This document shows positions 55,749 through 64,000 of a DNA stretch of 64,000 nt, piece by piece. Source of the stretch: Psococerastis gibbosa (Eukaryota > Arthropoda > Insecta > Psocodea > Psocidae). The position numbers were made by a program, and so were the translations under genes. Positions within the stretch are counted from its first letter, which is position 1; each line of letters starts with the position of its first letter. Location of the stretch: contig OZ020489.1 of assembly GCA_963971405.1 (NCBI GenBank), forward strand, positions 33,947,047-34,011,046, read 5' to 3'. Under the pieces are notes generated by a model. The model did no database searches, was not told the DNA's origin, and worked only from the letters and a program-made list of their open reading frames with translations.

Positions 55749-56168
55749 TAGCGACTTTGGTGGCAAGGTGGCAGCGTGCTTGTACTTCTGCGAGTCTCTG
55801 CACACCTTGCTATCGGAGACGTGTCGTAACTCGACACAAGTACCTATTAGGTTACTTAGTGAGCAGTGGCGGCGCTACGGGGGTGCCCGAGGGGGCCTGG
55901 CCCCCCCAAAAGTTTCTCCGGCCCCTCCGGGGCCCCCCCAGTTTTGAGATATTTTACATCTTGTTAAATTACTGAATTATTGAACGGTATACCTACTCCC
56001 AATGAAAAGTGTTTTGTTTTTTCATTGGCCCCCCCAGATAGAAGTCATGTCCCTCCATGCCCCCCCCCCCCACCTTAAAATTTCTAGCGCCGCCACTGTT
56101 AGTGAGGCGATTGAAGAAGTTAATCGGATACATTCATTAAATTGTTTGTATGCGATTAACCTTAACAA
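55749..56168 (+). repeat. S2 SINE-like repeat, copy 6, split by a hAT MITE
   Basis: The head (AGCGACTTTGGTGGCAAGGT) and tail (GTATGCGATTAACC) lie on either side of the 235-bp hAT element. Joined, they restore a normal S2 of about 180 bp. Confidence 0.8.
55864..56098. mobile_element. hAT-like MITE with perfect 8-bp target duplication
   Basis: The ends CAGTGGCGGCGCTA and TAGCGCCGCCACTG are exact inverted repeats. TTAGTGAG flanks both sides (55856-55863 and 56099-56106). It has C and G runs within and shares its interior with 12868-13047. Confidence 0.92.
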
Positions 56169-56249
56169 AAAAACGTTAATAATCGCGGTCTCTCTCGGAC
56201 TGAGTTAGGGATAGGGGAGGGCCGTTGTCGAGTGGTTATAGAGCTTGCA

Positions 56250-56515
56250 TTGCAATCATGAGAACGGTAGTTTAAATCCTCAAGGGTATCGGATTTACTC
56301 AATAATTCAGTAGAATACAAAACCAATGAGTCAATCGTCCAGAAATCATAAGTCCTTCTCAGGACTTAGTCTGATGATGGGACTAGTAATCACTCCCGAA
56401 ACGTAGCCCCCTTCCCCTGACAATGGGCTCCCCCTAATCGTTCAATGACTATAAGGCCCATGCCTTTAATGACTATTAACACAGGAGACGACGTAAGTCC
56501 AACTAACCCTTTGTT
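56250..56515. repeat. Family J, copy 4, with hammerhead-like motif
   Basis: It ends GTAAGTCCAACTAACCCTTT. Inside, a hairpin (AAGTCC and GGACTT, 56350-56367) precedes CTGATGATGGG (56371). A short stem and CCCGAAACG follow. The segment resembles a hammerhead core but has an extra base before stem II. Confidence 0.55.
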
Positions 56516-56519
56516 AAAA

Positions 56520-57258
56520 CTGAGTTAGGGTATTGGCATTTGTAGAAAGTAAATGGAAAATGAGAACTATCCTTAGCTAAAAGGTACACTGCCGACCCCA
56601 ATAAAGGAAAGGAAGAGGGTAACCTTTTTTAAAGTCTGCCCATTTATTTATTCATTGATATTTTAGTGCGGCTGTGAGAATAAAACAACAATGGAAATCA
56701 CGTATCATGCAAAGGGCTCAGCAGAAAAGCTGTCGTGCCGTCCCCAATAAGGGGTAGATTAGGTGAAGAGGCGGTTACACACGCAACCACCCTGCATAGC
56801 TGCACACAGAGTTCATCTCCAAAGGCGCGTTTATAAATAGAAGAACTTATTCAGAAACTTGAGTTTTCGCAGTCAAGAGAATTTCTGGTTTGAATCCCGT
56901 TCCCAGAAATTTTTCGTATTTTCTTTACTCTAATTTCCCTGTCTGTAGAGGTTATTTATAAAGTTGATACAATTGTACCACTAGTGTTTTTTTATGACCT
57001 TATATCACCACCGAGAAGGGACCAAAGGCTTCATAGACCTTCGGGTGTGCACATGGCGTCATGATGGCAGAATACTGGGCCCAGAAACTAGGTGTTTCTA
57101 CCTCGGACACGAAAAACTAGACTAACTTTTATATGACCAGGACGATCATTGCGACAATCTAAGAAACTTGTCATTGGAGCAAATTTGTAGGTGATTGGTT
57201 GGTGAAAAAAAAGTCTATTTCTATATTGAAGGTAAAAATGTGCACACATGGAGGCCAG
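56520..57258. other. No gene recognised; downstream of the ORF1-like gene
   Basis: Unassigned sequence. If the minus-strand gene continues, further exons could lie here, but none was recognised. Confidence 0.35.
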
Positions 57259-57310
57259 CTACCCAAATTTAAAATCCTCCCTTTGTATCCCAATAATAAT
57301 TCTATTGTAC

Positions 57311-57545
57311 CTGGTGTTCCTTCCAACCTTCTTGACGGCTTCCTTAGGCAGGGTGGTCTGGCAGATGGTCTCCGTAGGGAAGAACGTAGCTCCGTAGAAG
57401 TCGAGGCCGTTCTGGAGAAGGTAGTTGGCCTCATCCATGTTGGCGAGAGTGATTCGAACTGGAGGTGGTGGCCCGGTAGGAGTGGGCACCTCACTGAGCG
57501 ATGACGCTGGTGGCGGTTTGCCGTCAGGTTTTGATGAAGCCGCCC
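57311..57545 (-). CDS. ORF1-like nucleic-acid-binding protein, exon 4 (last recognised)
   Basis: The exon starts after the acceptor ATACTTGCAG, in phase with exon 3. It encodes a proline-rich linker (KPPPASSLSEVP, PTPTGPPPP) followed by PVRITLANMDEANYLLQNGL and DFYGATFFPTE. In arthropod ORF1-like proteins an RNA-recognition-type fold ends with a very similar block. The frame can run on to a stop at 57259 (end DFKFG), or splice at the donor ACCAG|GTACAA (57311), which I prefer because related proteins have more sequence here. The next exon was not found. A family H MITE end lies only about 35 bp upstream of the acceptor, so the branch point may lie in transposon-derived sequence. The strand opposite is also open, as an artefact of the GC-rich codons. 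Confidence 0.7.
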
Positions 57546-57579
57546 CTGCAAGTATGTGCTGCTGGTTGAAGGGCACATG

Positions 57580-57748
57580 TGAGTTGCCTATTAGCAAAAG
57601 CAATCCTCTCCATTTTTTTGAGTTTTGAGATATTTGCGCCATTTTTTTTATTTTTCAATACTCTATCCGATGAATCAGATATTGAGACGCAAAAGCAATT
57701 CTAATACTATTAAAATTACCTTTAAAAACTGTAATGTTATACCTCATG
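57580..57748. mobile_element. Family H MITE, one-ended copy in intron 3
   Basis: It starts TGAGTTGCCTATTAGCAAAA and follows the complete copy (44956-45206) inward to ATACCTCATG. The second end is missing. It lies immediately upstream of the exon 4 acceptor in the gene's orientation. Confidence 0.75.
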
Positions 57749-57791
57749 ACTTTGTACAAAAAAACTCGTGGTAGGGGTACTTCCGCTTGCT

Positions 57792-58175
57792 CTTAAGAGT
57801 GTACAGCCCGTAGGAAATTGGCAGCCCGAAATGTAATACTTTTTATTTGTTATTTAATTTACTAGGCAAAATTATTAAAGCTCATCAAGGCTCATCAAAG
57901 TTGTAGAAGACTATATATTATGATTTAATTTTCGAAATTGTTGTTTTTCAGAAACATGCAAATATTTTATAAGCAATAACTTATCATGTATAATCGATTT
58001 AATAAAAAAAAAATACAATTTTGAAAATTAAAAATATCTTATAATATGATGCATGAAGTAGTCTTCTACAACTTTGATGAGCCAAATATTTAATAACATG
58101 CTTAGTTAATTAAATAAAAAATAAAATGTATTACATTTTGGGCTGCCACTTTCCTACGGGCTGTACACTCTTAAG
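57792..58175. mobile_element. Family E fold-back, copy 5, in intron 3
   Basis: CTTAAGAGTGTACAGCCCGT and its complement open arms of about 40 bp with few mismatches. The core has GATGCATGAAGTAGTCTTCT as in other copies. It is the best-preserved E. Confidence 0.85.
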
Positions 58176-58359
58176 CTTCTATATTACCCCACGGTCCGGT
58201 ACACACGAGCAATTCTAACGCCGGTGATGCACTGAGAACTTTGTCATGGGAGGAAATGGGCTGTGTAATGGGTTTCGTTGAACGGTCTATTTCTGAACGC
58301 ACTTCAGAAGATTTCTAAGTCGCTGATCGAGAGGAATACCGTGCGCCTGCGAGAAGCCA

Positions 58360-58860
58360 GTGAAAAAAATCTGCTGAAGTATACTCCACTAAAGCCTTGT
58401 TTGATACCACGTATCGTTAGAAGCCAGGGGTGGCCAAAAATATTGCTTCCTCTTATTAGTCGCCAAATGTAAGAAGAATGCTCTGCTATTTACAAAATTA
58501 TGAAATTATTAATTATAGTTTTATTATGTAACTCTTGCAACGATAAACCCGCTAGCCTAATTTGGTTTATCGGCCAGAGCGACAGTATACGTTAACAAAC
58601 TGGAAACTACGCTAACGCCAGAATCAGCATAAAATTGTCGATGTTTAACATAGGAACTCTTAAATTCCTATGTATAATGACTGTGGGAATATTTTTTCAG
58701 TTTGGGACAGAGTAAGGTTATTGTAATTTTGCTTAACATTTGGGTTGAGAACTGTTTCGTTACATTTCGCCCCCCCCCCCCTCTGGATGGGGTGTGATTT
58801 CTAACGGTGATAGGTATCAAGCAAGACTTTAGTGGAGTATAGACTCTGGGGTTTCGCACC
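58360..58860. repeat. Fold-back in intron 3
   Basis: TATACTCCACTAAAGCC at 58379 and its complement near 58840 are arms of about 45 bp that include TTGATACCACGTATCGTTAG-like sequence. A C run lies at 58771. It is of unassigned type. Confidence 0.55.
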
Positions 58861-58973
58861 TGCCTATTTGCTCACATAAAAAATTTCTTGGCTGATCACT
58901 TGCATTTGAACCGGGAATATTGAGCTGTAAATTATTCCCATCTGCGGGCTTCCTTGGTTGATATTTGCTTTAC

Positions 58974-59145
58974 CTGTATCTACTTTAGGCTTTGGTCCTT
59001 CCGCAGTACCATCGACCATCCTCGTGACTTCTACAACTGAATTCAGTTTAAACAAGGCGTGGCGAATATCTTCTTCGGGTATTTCCTCAGGGATCTCCAT
59101 TACAAAGATGGTAAATGTCTTCTGAGGGCGACATGGTATTGGTAT
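58974..59145 (-). CDS. ORF1-like nucleic-acid-binding protein, exon 3
   Basis: The acceptor CCGCTTTCAG and donor ACAG|GTAAAG bound 172 nt. The exon enters in phase 0 and leaves one base. The peptide reads IPIPCRPQKTFTIFVMEIPE, EIPEEDIRHALFKLNSVVEV and TRMVDG. This is the start of an RNA-recognition-like fold: a beta strand (TFTIFVMEIP), a helix (EEDIRHALFKL) and a second strand (VVEVTRM). Arthropod ORF1/gag-like proteins of non-LTR elements have this arrangement, with IPEEDIRHxL as a signature. It joins exon 2 without loss of frame. The flanking introns are 3.2 kb and 1.4 kb. Function by family: RNA or single-stranded DNA binding. Whether it still belongs to a mobile element or is a captured host gene is open. 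Confidence 0.78.
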
Positions 59146-60347
59146 CTGAAAGCGGAAACATGGCACATTTATGAACGTAAATAACTAAATATAAAACAAA
59201 TTCAAGTTTTATGTCAGCCTACTTAAATAGCTAAAAAAGGGCTCAACTAATTTTAATTATCTCTGAGTTGGTGGATGTATCTTCGCCCCGAAAAATATCT
59301 CAAAATTAATAATTAAATAAATATAAATAAAAACAATTCATGTAATATGTATAAACGGCCCTCTGCTAAGCTTCGGCCGGACCGTTTGGAAATATTAGGG
59401 AGATCCAACCACTACAAGGGCACTCTTCTATCATAGGATTGGTAAACTAGCCCTGGAGGCGGAGGAACTCAATGAAGAGTCAACGACATAATAAGGATGC
59501 AGAAGGCAACGGTAAACCACAATTCCAAGTACAGTACATTCGACACTCTGCATAGCCTATTAACTGTACTGGACCAGGGAAATTTTTGGGAATAAAGGAT
59601 TAATTTTTTTTAAGTTTGACAGGGGATAACTTTGTCCCAGATAATTTTTAACAGTCAGCCATTTGGTAAACATTTCACTTCAAAGATTCAGGTTATGGCA
59701 CTCATTACCGCAGGGATTTTTTTCATTTTTGATATGATATTTGATGAGTAAATTTTTAGTTATGTCTCAATTAAACGTTTTCTTATTATTTCTTTCTTCT
59801 TTTACTTGTTGCAGGTCAAGATTAGACAAGTATTAAGTTCCGTTCGGGAAGTACTATACTTTTTAGTTTTAAAAATGACTGCTACATGCCGTATAGTATA
59901 AAAATAACTTTAATTTTTTCCATTTGCCATTTAATTTTGTAGCTGAAGACATTTTGTTTCCTTCTTCAACATTGCTCTCAAGATGTGACCTGGAAAAATG
60001 AGGAATTTCCATAACAAAAGGCATGCTAACTCCTCATCTTCAACAATTTTCATAATAATACCTAATTATATATTTCTTTTGAATTTGTAGGGGGAAAATT
60101 GTATTATTTTCTCTGGTCTCTCATCCAAGACTTCAGATGCTCATATTAAAGTGCATTGACAGCAATTCAAATTTCTACCGGAAGACATTGACATTGAGTT
60201 GTATCTTTCTTTACCTTCAGTAAATTCTTTTAGCAGTAAAGCCAGACAGCCCCTTCGGCATACTGTAGGTCTATGTTCTTACATTTCTGATTTTCAATTT
60301 TTTTTCCATATGTATGACGATTTCATATATTTTGTTCTTTAATAAAA
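59146..60347 (-). other. Intron 2, left part; no other feature recognised
   Basis: AT-rich intron sequence of the minus-strand gene. No repeat was matched. Confidence 0.5.
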
Positions 60348-60488
60348 GGTTAATCGCATACAAACAATGTAATTAATGTATCTGATTTACCTCTTTTGTC
60401 GCCTCGGTAGGTTAGTACCCGTGCTGAGTTACGGCACGTCGAGACTCGCACAAGTACAAGCATGCTACCGCCTTGCCGTCGAAGTAGA
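60348..60488 (-). repeat. S2 SINE-like repeat, copy 7, in intron 2
   Basis: It starts GGTTAATCGCATACAAACAA and ends CGCCTTGCCGTCGAAGTAG. About 20 bp are missing from the middle. It is in the same orientation as the host gene. Confidence 0.7.
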
Positions 60489-61252
60489 TTTGAATGAACT
60501 GTTATGGCTTGATTTTACATGTTTTCCAAGTTAGGTAGATATTCAACGATAAACCGCTCACAGGTCATTGTACAAATATTTTTTAGTTGCTAATTTGTAT
60601 TTTTTTTTTTTTTAAATAAATATAGGCTACTTCAAAGCCGAAATGATACAAAGCACAATGATCATTGTATTGGTAATTGAGATATTTATTAATTTAATAA
60701 TATATTACGTTAGCGTTACGGAAACTTTACCATTTTTTTCAAACTTCCCCGACCTGATTAATGATCGCATTGTTGCGAAATTCTTTGTAGACTTGTTCTG
60801 AAGAACTCAATTCGTATTGGACGAGTATGTCATTTTACCTACATGAACCAAACTTCGGTATAGGGCAGCTCAGTTGGAACTAGAGTCTTTATTTATTTAC
60901 AAGTATTTATTGTTCTGACCATTATTAAACATCATGCTGCTGAGGCTTAAAAGAAATGTTTATAGGCTCGTTAAAATCGCTCCAGGAATTCCAGATATTT
61001 ATTCGAGAACAATAATTTATGCTAGGTTCATATTACGGGCGCCGGCTTGACTAACAACCCCCTGTTTTCCACTTAACCCAATAGAATGTCCTGCTGTTCT
61101 CATTCCATGCCACTTCACCTATTTCTTAGTGTTCATTAAGCTTGAATACTTTACTATCCGTCTATCAAACCATGCGTTCGAAGTACGTGGTATATAGTGC
61201 AAAGTAGCCTAATAGTCTAGAACCAATTTACGGTAGCTAATTCATGAGCGAC
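60489..61252 (-). other. Intron 2, middle part; no other feature recognised
   Basis: Unassigned intron sequence. Confidence 0.5.
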
Positions 61253-61900
61253 AAAAATGACAGCCTATGGTTCCGCAATTTGATGATTACCATTAATATA
61301 TCACTGCTCGGTTACTGTAATTTGATACTTTGTCCAAGTAACCGATGAACAAAAATAATGGTAACCATTGGTTCCGACACTTGTTTTGTTACTAGTTGTT
61401 ACCATTTATGTCGCTGCTTCGTTACTACAATAAACATAATAGTCTCCTTAGTAACTTTGTGAAACTTGCTGTCACTCATTGTTAAAATTAACTTTGTATA
61501 GTTTTACGAATAAAATTAAATTAAAAATTCACCGAAACCGGTTGTGAATTTTTAATTTAATTTAATTCGTAAAACTATACAAAGTTAATTTTAACAATGA
61601 GTTCGTTACTACAATTTGATACTTTGCTCAAGTAACCAATGAGCGAAAAGAATGGTAACCATTGGTTCCGACACTTGTTTTGTTTCTAATTGTTACCATT
61701 TATGTCGCTGCTTCGTTACTACAATTTGATACTTTGCTCAAGTAACCAATGAACAAAAATAATGGTAACCATTGGTTCCGGCATTTGTTTTGTTACTAGT
61801 TGTTACCATTTACGCCGCTGCTTCGTTACCATAATTTGATACTTTGTTCAAGTAACCAATGAGCGATAAGAATGGTAGGCATTGGTTACCACAATTTGGT
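61253..61900. repeat. 110-bp tandem repeat in intron 2, interrupted by D
   Basis: The words GTAACCATTGGTTCCG and CTGCTTCGTTACTACAATTT recur about every 110 bp, giving four to five units with outer units diverged. The second spacing is enlarged by the D insertion. Confidence 0.8.
61431..61601 (-). mobile_element. Family D element, short copy with perfect 13-bp target duplication
   Basis: It is flanked by TTCGTTACTACAA at 61418-61430 and 61602-61614. Reversed, it starts CTCATTGTTAAAATTAAC, folds back through the CCGAAACCGGTTGTGAA region and ends AAGGAGACTATTATGTTTA like the 27074 copy. It lacks the central 260 bp of that copy. Confidence 0.82.
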
Positions 61901-62326
61901 ACTTGACAGGTAACTTTCATCGAACTTTATCCTTTTTCATAAGTCAGTATATATGGGGGTCAGGGTCCGAGGAACCATCAATTAGGCTAACCAGTCGATT
62001 CCATGTTGACCATATTATAATGGTTGTTTTGATTAGTTTTAGCAACAATAAAACTGCAGTGTTGTCGCTCTGGGGGCGGTCCCACAACAATATCATATCG
62101 TACAGTAAGGTTGAGGACGCATAATCCAGGGAATAACTCATCTCCCAGTTAGGGAGCCAAAGCAACGCTTACCTGTCAGCAAATCTCCCATGTTGCACAG
62201 TTGTATTGTATAATATCTTTCAACCATTAAGAATTTCGAAAGTGGATTTGCTGCTCCCTTATCCTTCGTTACCCTTACAGTGATCAATGGCAATCGAAAA
62301 AAAAAGCGGAAAAGAGGTCTTTTTAC

Positions 62327-62532
62327 CTTTTTATAAAACCTCGCTCCAGTGACTTTATGGAATCCTTTTTTGAAGACTGCCTGGTAATCCTCTGGACTTG
62401 CGAATTTGAACAGTATACCAGTGGCTGTCTTCGTCAGGCTGAATGGGCTTTTGAAATTCATTTTTTCGCAAATGGAACTCGCCTTTTCGATGCTCAATTC
62501 ATAGCTGGGGGTCAATAAAAAGGCTCCTTTGG
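62327..62532 (-). CDS. ORF1-like nucleic-acid-binding protein, exon 2
   Basis: The acceptor ATATTTTTCCAG and donor AAAAAG|GTAAAA bound 206 nt. The exon takes one base from exon 1 and ends in phase 0. The peptide reads KGAFLLTPSYELSIEKASSI, CEKMNFKSPFSLTKTATGIL and FKFASPEDYQAVFKKGFHKV, then TGARFYKK. Related arthropod ORF1-like proteins carry the same order: an I(E/T)KA helix, a T(K/R)TA strand with FKF, then EDYQAVFKKGFHKVTGARFYKK leading into IP(I/L)PCRP. The perfect continuation into exon 3 at KK|IPIPCRP is the strongest evidence that the introns are real. The open frame continues past the donor for about 60 codons but loses family character there. Confidence 0.8.
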
Positions 62533-62613
62533 CTGGAAAAATATGTCGACTTTGCAGTTTTTACTTACAAAACGCCCATCAATACATTTTTAGTTTCCTT
62601 GAACTTGTAGTCC

Positions 62614-62991
62614 AGTCAATTTGGACATTTCAAACAAAAATTCCGACGGAGCTGAATATTGGAACAGACCTTGGGTTTTCCATTATAAAATATCAAAAGT
62701 CCCCATCGATCACACGTGTGCTAAAAAAAGTTAGTCACAATTTCAGGTTTTGCGGTGTTTTCTTGAAAATGGTAAAATTTATCAAAAAAGTTTTTGAGCC
62801 AAAGTTGTGGATCAAAAAAACCCCAAAAACCTGAAATTGTGACCTTTGACCCCGACTAATGTTTTTAGCACACATGGGATCGATGGGGACTTTTGTCATT
62901 TTATTTGTAATGGTAAACCCTAGGTCTGTAACAAAATTTGGCTTTGTCGGAATTTTTTTTATTTCATCACCATTTTCAAGTCCAAATTGAC
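62614..62991. mobile_element. Fold-back element in intron 1
   Basis: AGTCAATTTGGAC on the left and GTCCAAATTGACT on the right open arms of about 140 bp. They include CCCCATCGATC and GATCGATGGGG, and TCACAATTTCAGG and its complement. The open frames on both strands follow from the near-palindrome. Confidence 0.8.
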
Positions 62992-63070
62992 TTGGGCTAT
63001 TGGCACAGAACAGGTTACCTACCCACTGGGTGGACTTATTTACTCTTACAAACTGTACTTCACTCCTAAT

Positions 63071-63222
63071 CAGGCCAAGGGGGTCATGCCCCCCTCCCAA
63101 ATTTGATCGGATGGTCATTGTATTTACAGCCTCACAGGTGAATTACTACGGATGTATCATTTATTAAAAAAAATTGTTCTTGCCCCCCCCCCTCCCAAAA
63201 AAAAAATCCCGGGTGCTGGCCT
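63071..63222. mobile_element. Decayed hAT-like MITE
   Basis: It starts CAGGCCAAGGGGGTCATG and ends CCCGGGTGCTGGCCTG. The block TACGGATGTATCATTTATTA and the following TTGTTCTTGCCCCCC match 2522-2692. No target duplication is visible. Confidence 0.55.
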
Positions 63223-63428
63223 GCTCCTTATTACCTCTGTAATTAATAATTAATTGTAAGAGTGGGCCGATGGGCCCAAAATTCAACCACATGGGAAATA
63301 AAGACAGTAGTCTAGAGAGAATGTCATTTAGGTTACGAGCGTTCCATGACCCCTGTTATAACTTGGCCTGCCTCTCTGGACCTGAGCGATCGTGAATGAG
63401 AGCCATACTGATTCAGGCGTTGACCTAC

Positions 63429-63572
63429 CTAGAAAACTGTCGGATTCGGATAACTCGGAATCACTGTCGCCGTGTTCGGAGCCTACGTCGGAGCCCATGT
63501 TGATTTTGCTGTTAGACCCAGACTTTGACCCGAAGCTGGCCGCAGTCAGGGTCTTCGAGGTCATTTAACGGT
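63429..63572 (-). CDS. ORF1-like nucleic-acid-binding protein, exon 1 (start codon at 63564)
   Basis: The ATG at 63564-63562 begins MTSKTLTAASFGSKSGSNSK, followed by a serine- and acid-rich stretch (SEHGDSDSELSESDSFL) and the donor CTAG|GTAGGT, leaving one base. Eight bases before the ATG is an acceptor-like TTTTACTTGCAG, so a further 5' untranslated exon probably lies upstream and the exon itself would begin at 63572. The disordered acidic N-terminus ahead of the folded region fits ORF1/gag-like proteins. Together the four exons give about 250 codons. A family E element (63597-63959) lies immediately upstream, in what would be intron or promoter DNA. I am fairly sure of the donor and less sure that this ATG is the only start. 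Confidence 0.72.
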
Positions 63573-63596
63573 CTGCAAGTAAAATTCCGCCATCTT

Positions 63597-63959
63597 TAAG
63601 AGAAAGCAGGTATTGGCCAAAATCGATTTGGTTTTTATTTTTTATTCAAATATTACGTAAGTTAGGAGTTTAGTCTTTTCATGCACCATATTATAAGGCC
63701 TTTTTAATTTTCTGTGTTATTATTTTTCCATGAATTTGATAATTCGCTAAATTTCTGTCACCTATCAGTTGCATGGGAAAATCACTACATCTAATCTAAT
63801 AAAAGGACCTATTGCATCATATATATGAAATAGTCTTCTCCCACTTAAATAGATCAAATCTGTGTAACCTATTGGGCTAAATGAAATAAAAAATATAAAC
63901 CAGCGGATTTTGGATTGATCCAGGGGTGGCCAAAATGACTGGTCTGCTTCCTCTTAATA
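63597..63959. mobile_element. Family E fold-back, copy 6
   Basis: TTTAAGAGAAAGCAGGTATT and the right end GTCTGCTTCCTCTTAATA are inverted. The core includes TGAAATAGTCTTCT. The CCAGGGGTGGCCAAAAT block at the right end recurs at 58424, linking this subtype with intron 3. Confidence 0.7.
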
Positions 63960-64000
63960 TACGATTATTTTACCTTATGTTATATGATTTTTATTTTTAT

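Larger units (their letters stand above)
62533..63428 (-). other. Intron 1 of the ORF1-like gene
   Basis: An 896-bp intron holding a fold-back element and a decayed hAT-like MITE. An antisense-looking open frame at 62735-63118 crosses the fold-back and is not considered real. Confidence 0.65.

Noticed and set aside
56371-56403. Calling the J motif a definite hammerhead ribozyme
   Set aside because: An extra base before stem II and no clear stem III or cleavage site prevent a firm call, so it is kept only as a finding.
57199-57504. Plus-strand open frame of 101 codons
   Set aside because: It is the antisense of exon 4 of the ORF1-like gene, which has family similarity and matching splice phase; the plus-strand peptide has none.
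62735-63118. Minus-strand frame of 127 codons
   Set aside because: It runs through the fold-back element in intron 1, and similar frames occur on both strands because of the palindrome.

Overview
The window looks like nuclear DNA of an invertebrate animal, probably an arthropod and perhaps a crustacean. The lineage is inferred only from the protein style of the retroelement and ORF1-like coding pieces, so it is weakly held. The DNA is AT-rich and contains introns. It is packed with short non-autonomous transposons, SINEs, broken non-LTR retrotransposon ends, microsatellites and long G or C runs. No bacterial operon structure, rRNA, intact tRNA gene or CRISPR array was found.

Host-type coding content is sparse. 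The best gene is on the minus strand at the right end (63572 down to about 57311). Four exons have matching phases and good splice sites, and they encode a protein like the ORF1/nucleic-acid-binding proteins of arthropod non-LTR elements, but split by introns. A second candidate lies on the plus strand: an internal exon at 22866-22968 and a phase-compatible terminal exon at 32033-32093. Weaker candidate exons lie at 1362-1547 (-), 19464-19677 (-), 29908-30149 (-), 40554-40739 (+) and 49533-49865 (-).

Repeats fall into families, named here by letter. S1 is a tRNA-derived SINE with A-box and B-box matches. S2 is an A-tailed SINE-like repeat. C is a SINE-like repeat with a (TAC)n tail and one perfect 14-bp target duplication. 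D is a fold-back element with 13-bp target duplications. A, B, E, F, G, H, J and K are fold-back or terminal-inverted-repeat elements. R is a two-copy repeat of unknown type. At least nine hAT-like elements have recognisable 8-bp target duplications, five of them exact. Nine fragments of non-LTR retrotransposon polymerase 3' ends are present, one (40911-41505) with an exact 11-bp target duplication.

Layout: 1-5 kb is mixed repeats with one candidate exon. 5.8-8.5 kb is a nested S1/LINE/MITE cluster. 8.9-20 kb is hAT elements, element G and SINEs. 21-22.4 kb holds A and a 301-bp tandem array. 22.8-32.1 kb holds the candidate plus-strand gene, with many insertions in its presumed intron. 33-45 kb is a transposon graveyard. 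45.7-45.9 kb is an isolated GC-rich island. 46-56 kb holds more repeats, including a 54-bp minisatellite. 57.2-63.6 kb is the ORF1-like gene, whose introns carry E, H, S2, D and a 110-bp tandem array.

The order of insertion can be read in several places (D into F, S1 into E, hAT into S2, S2 into hAT, A into a tRNA-like sequence). This makes the window a useful record of transposon history.
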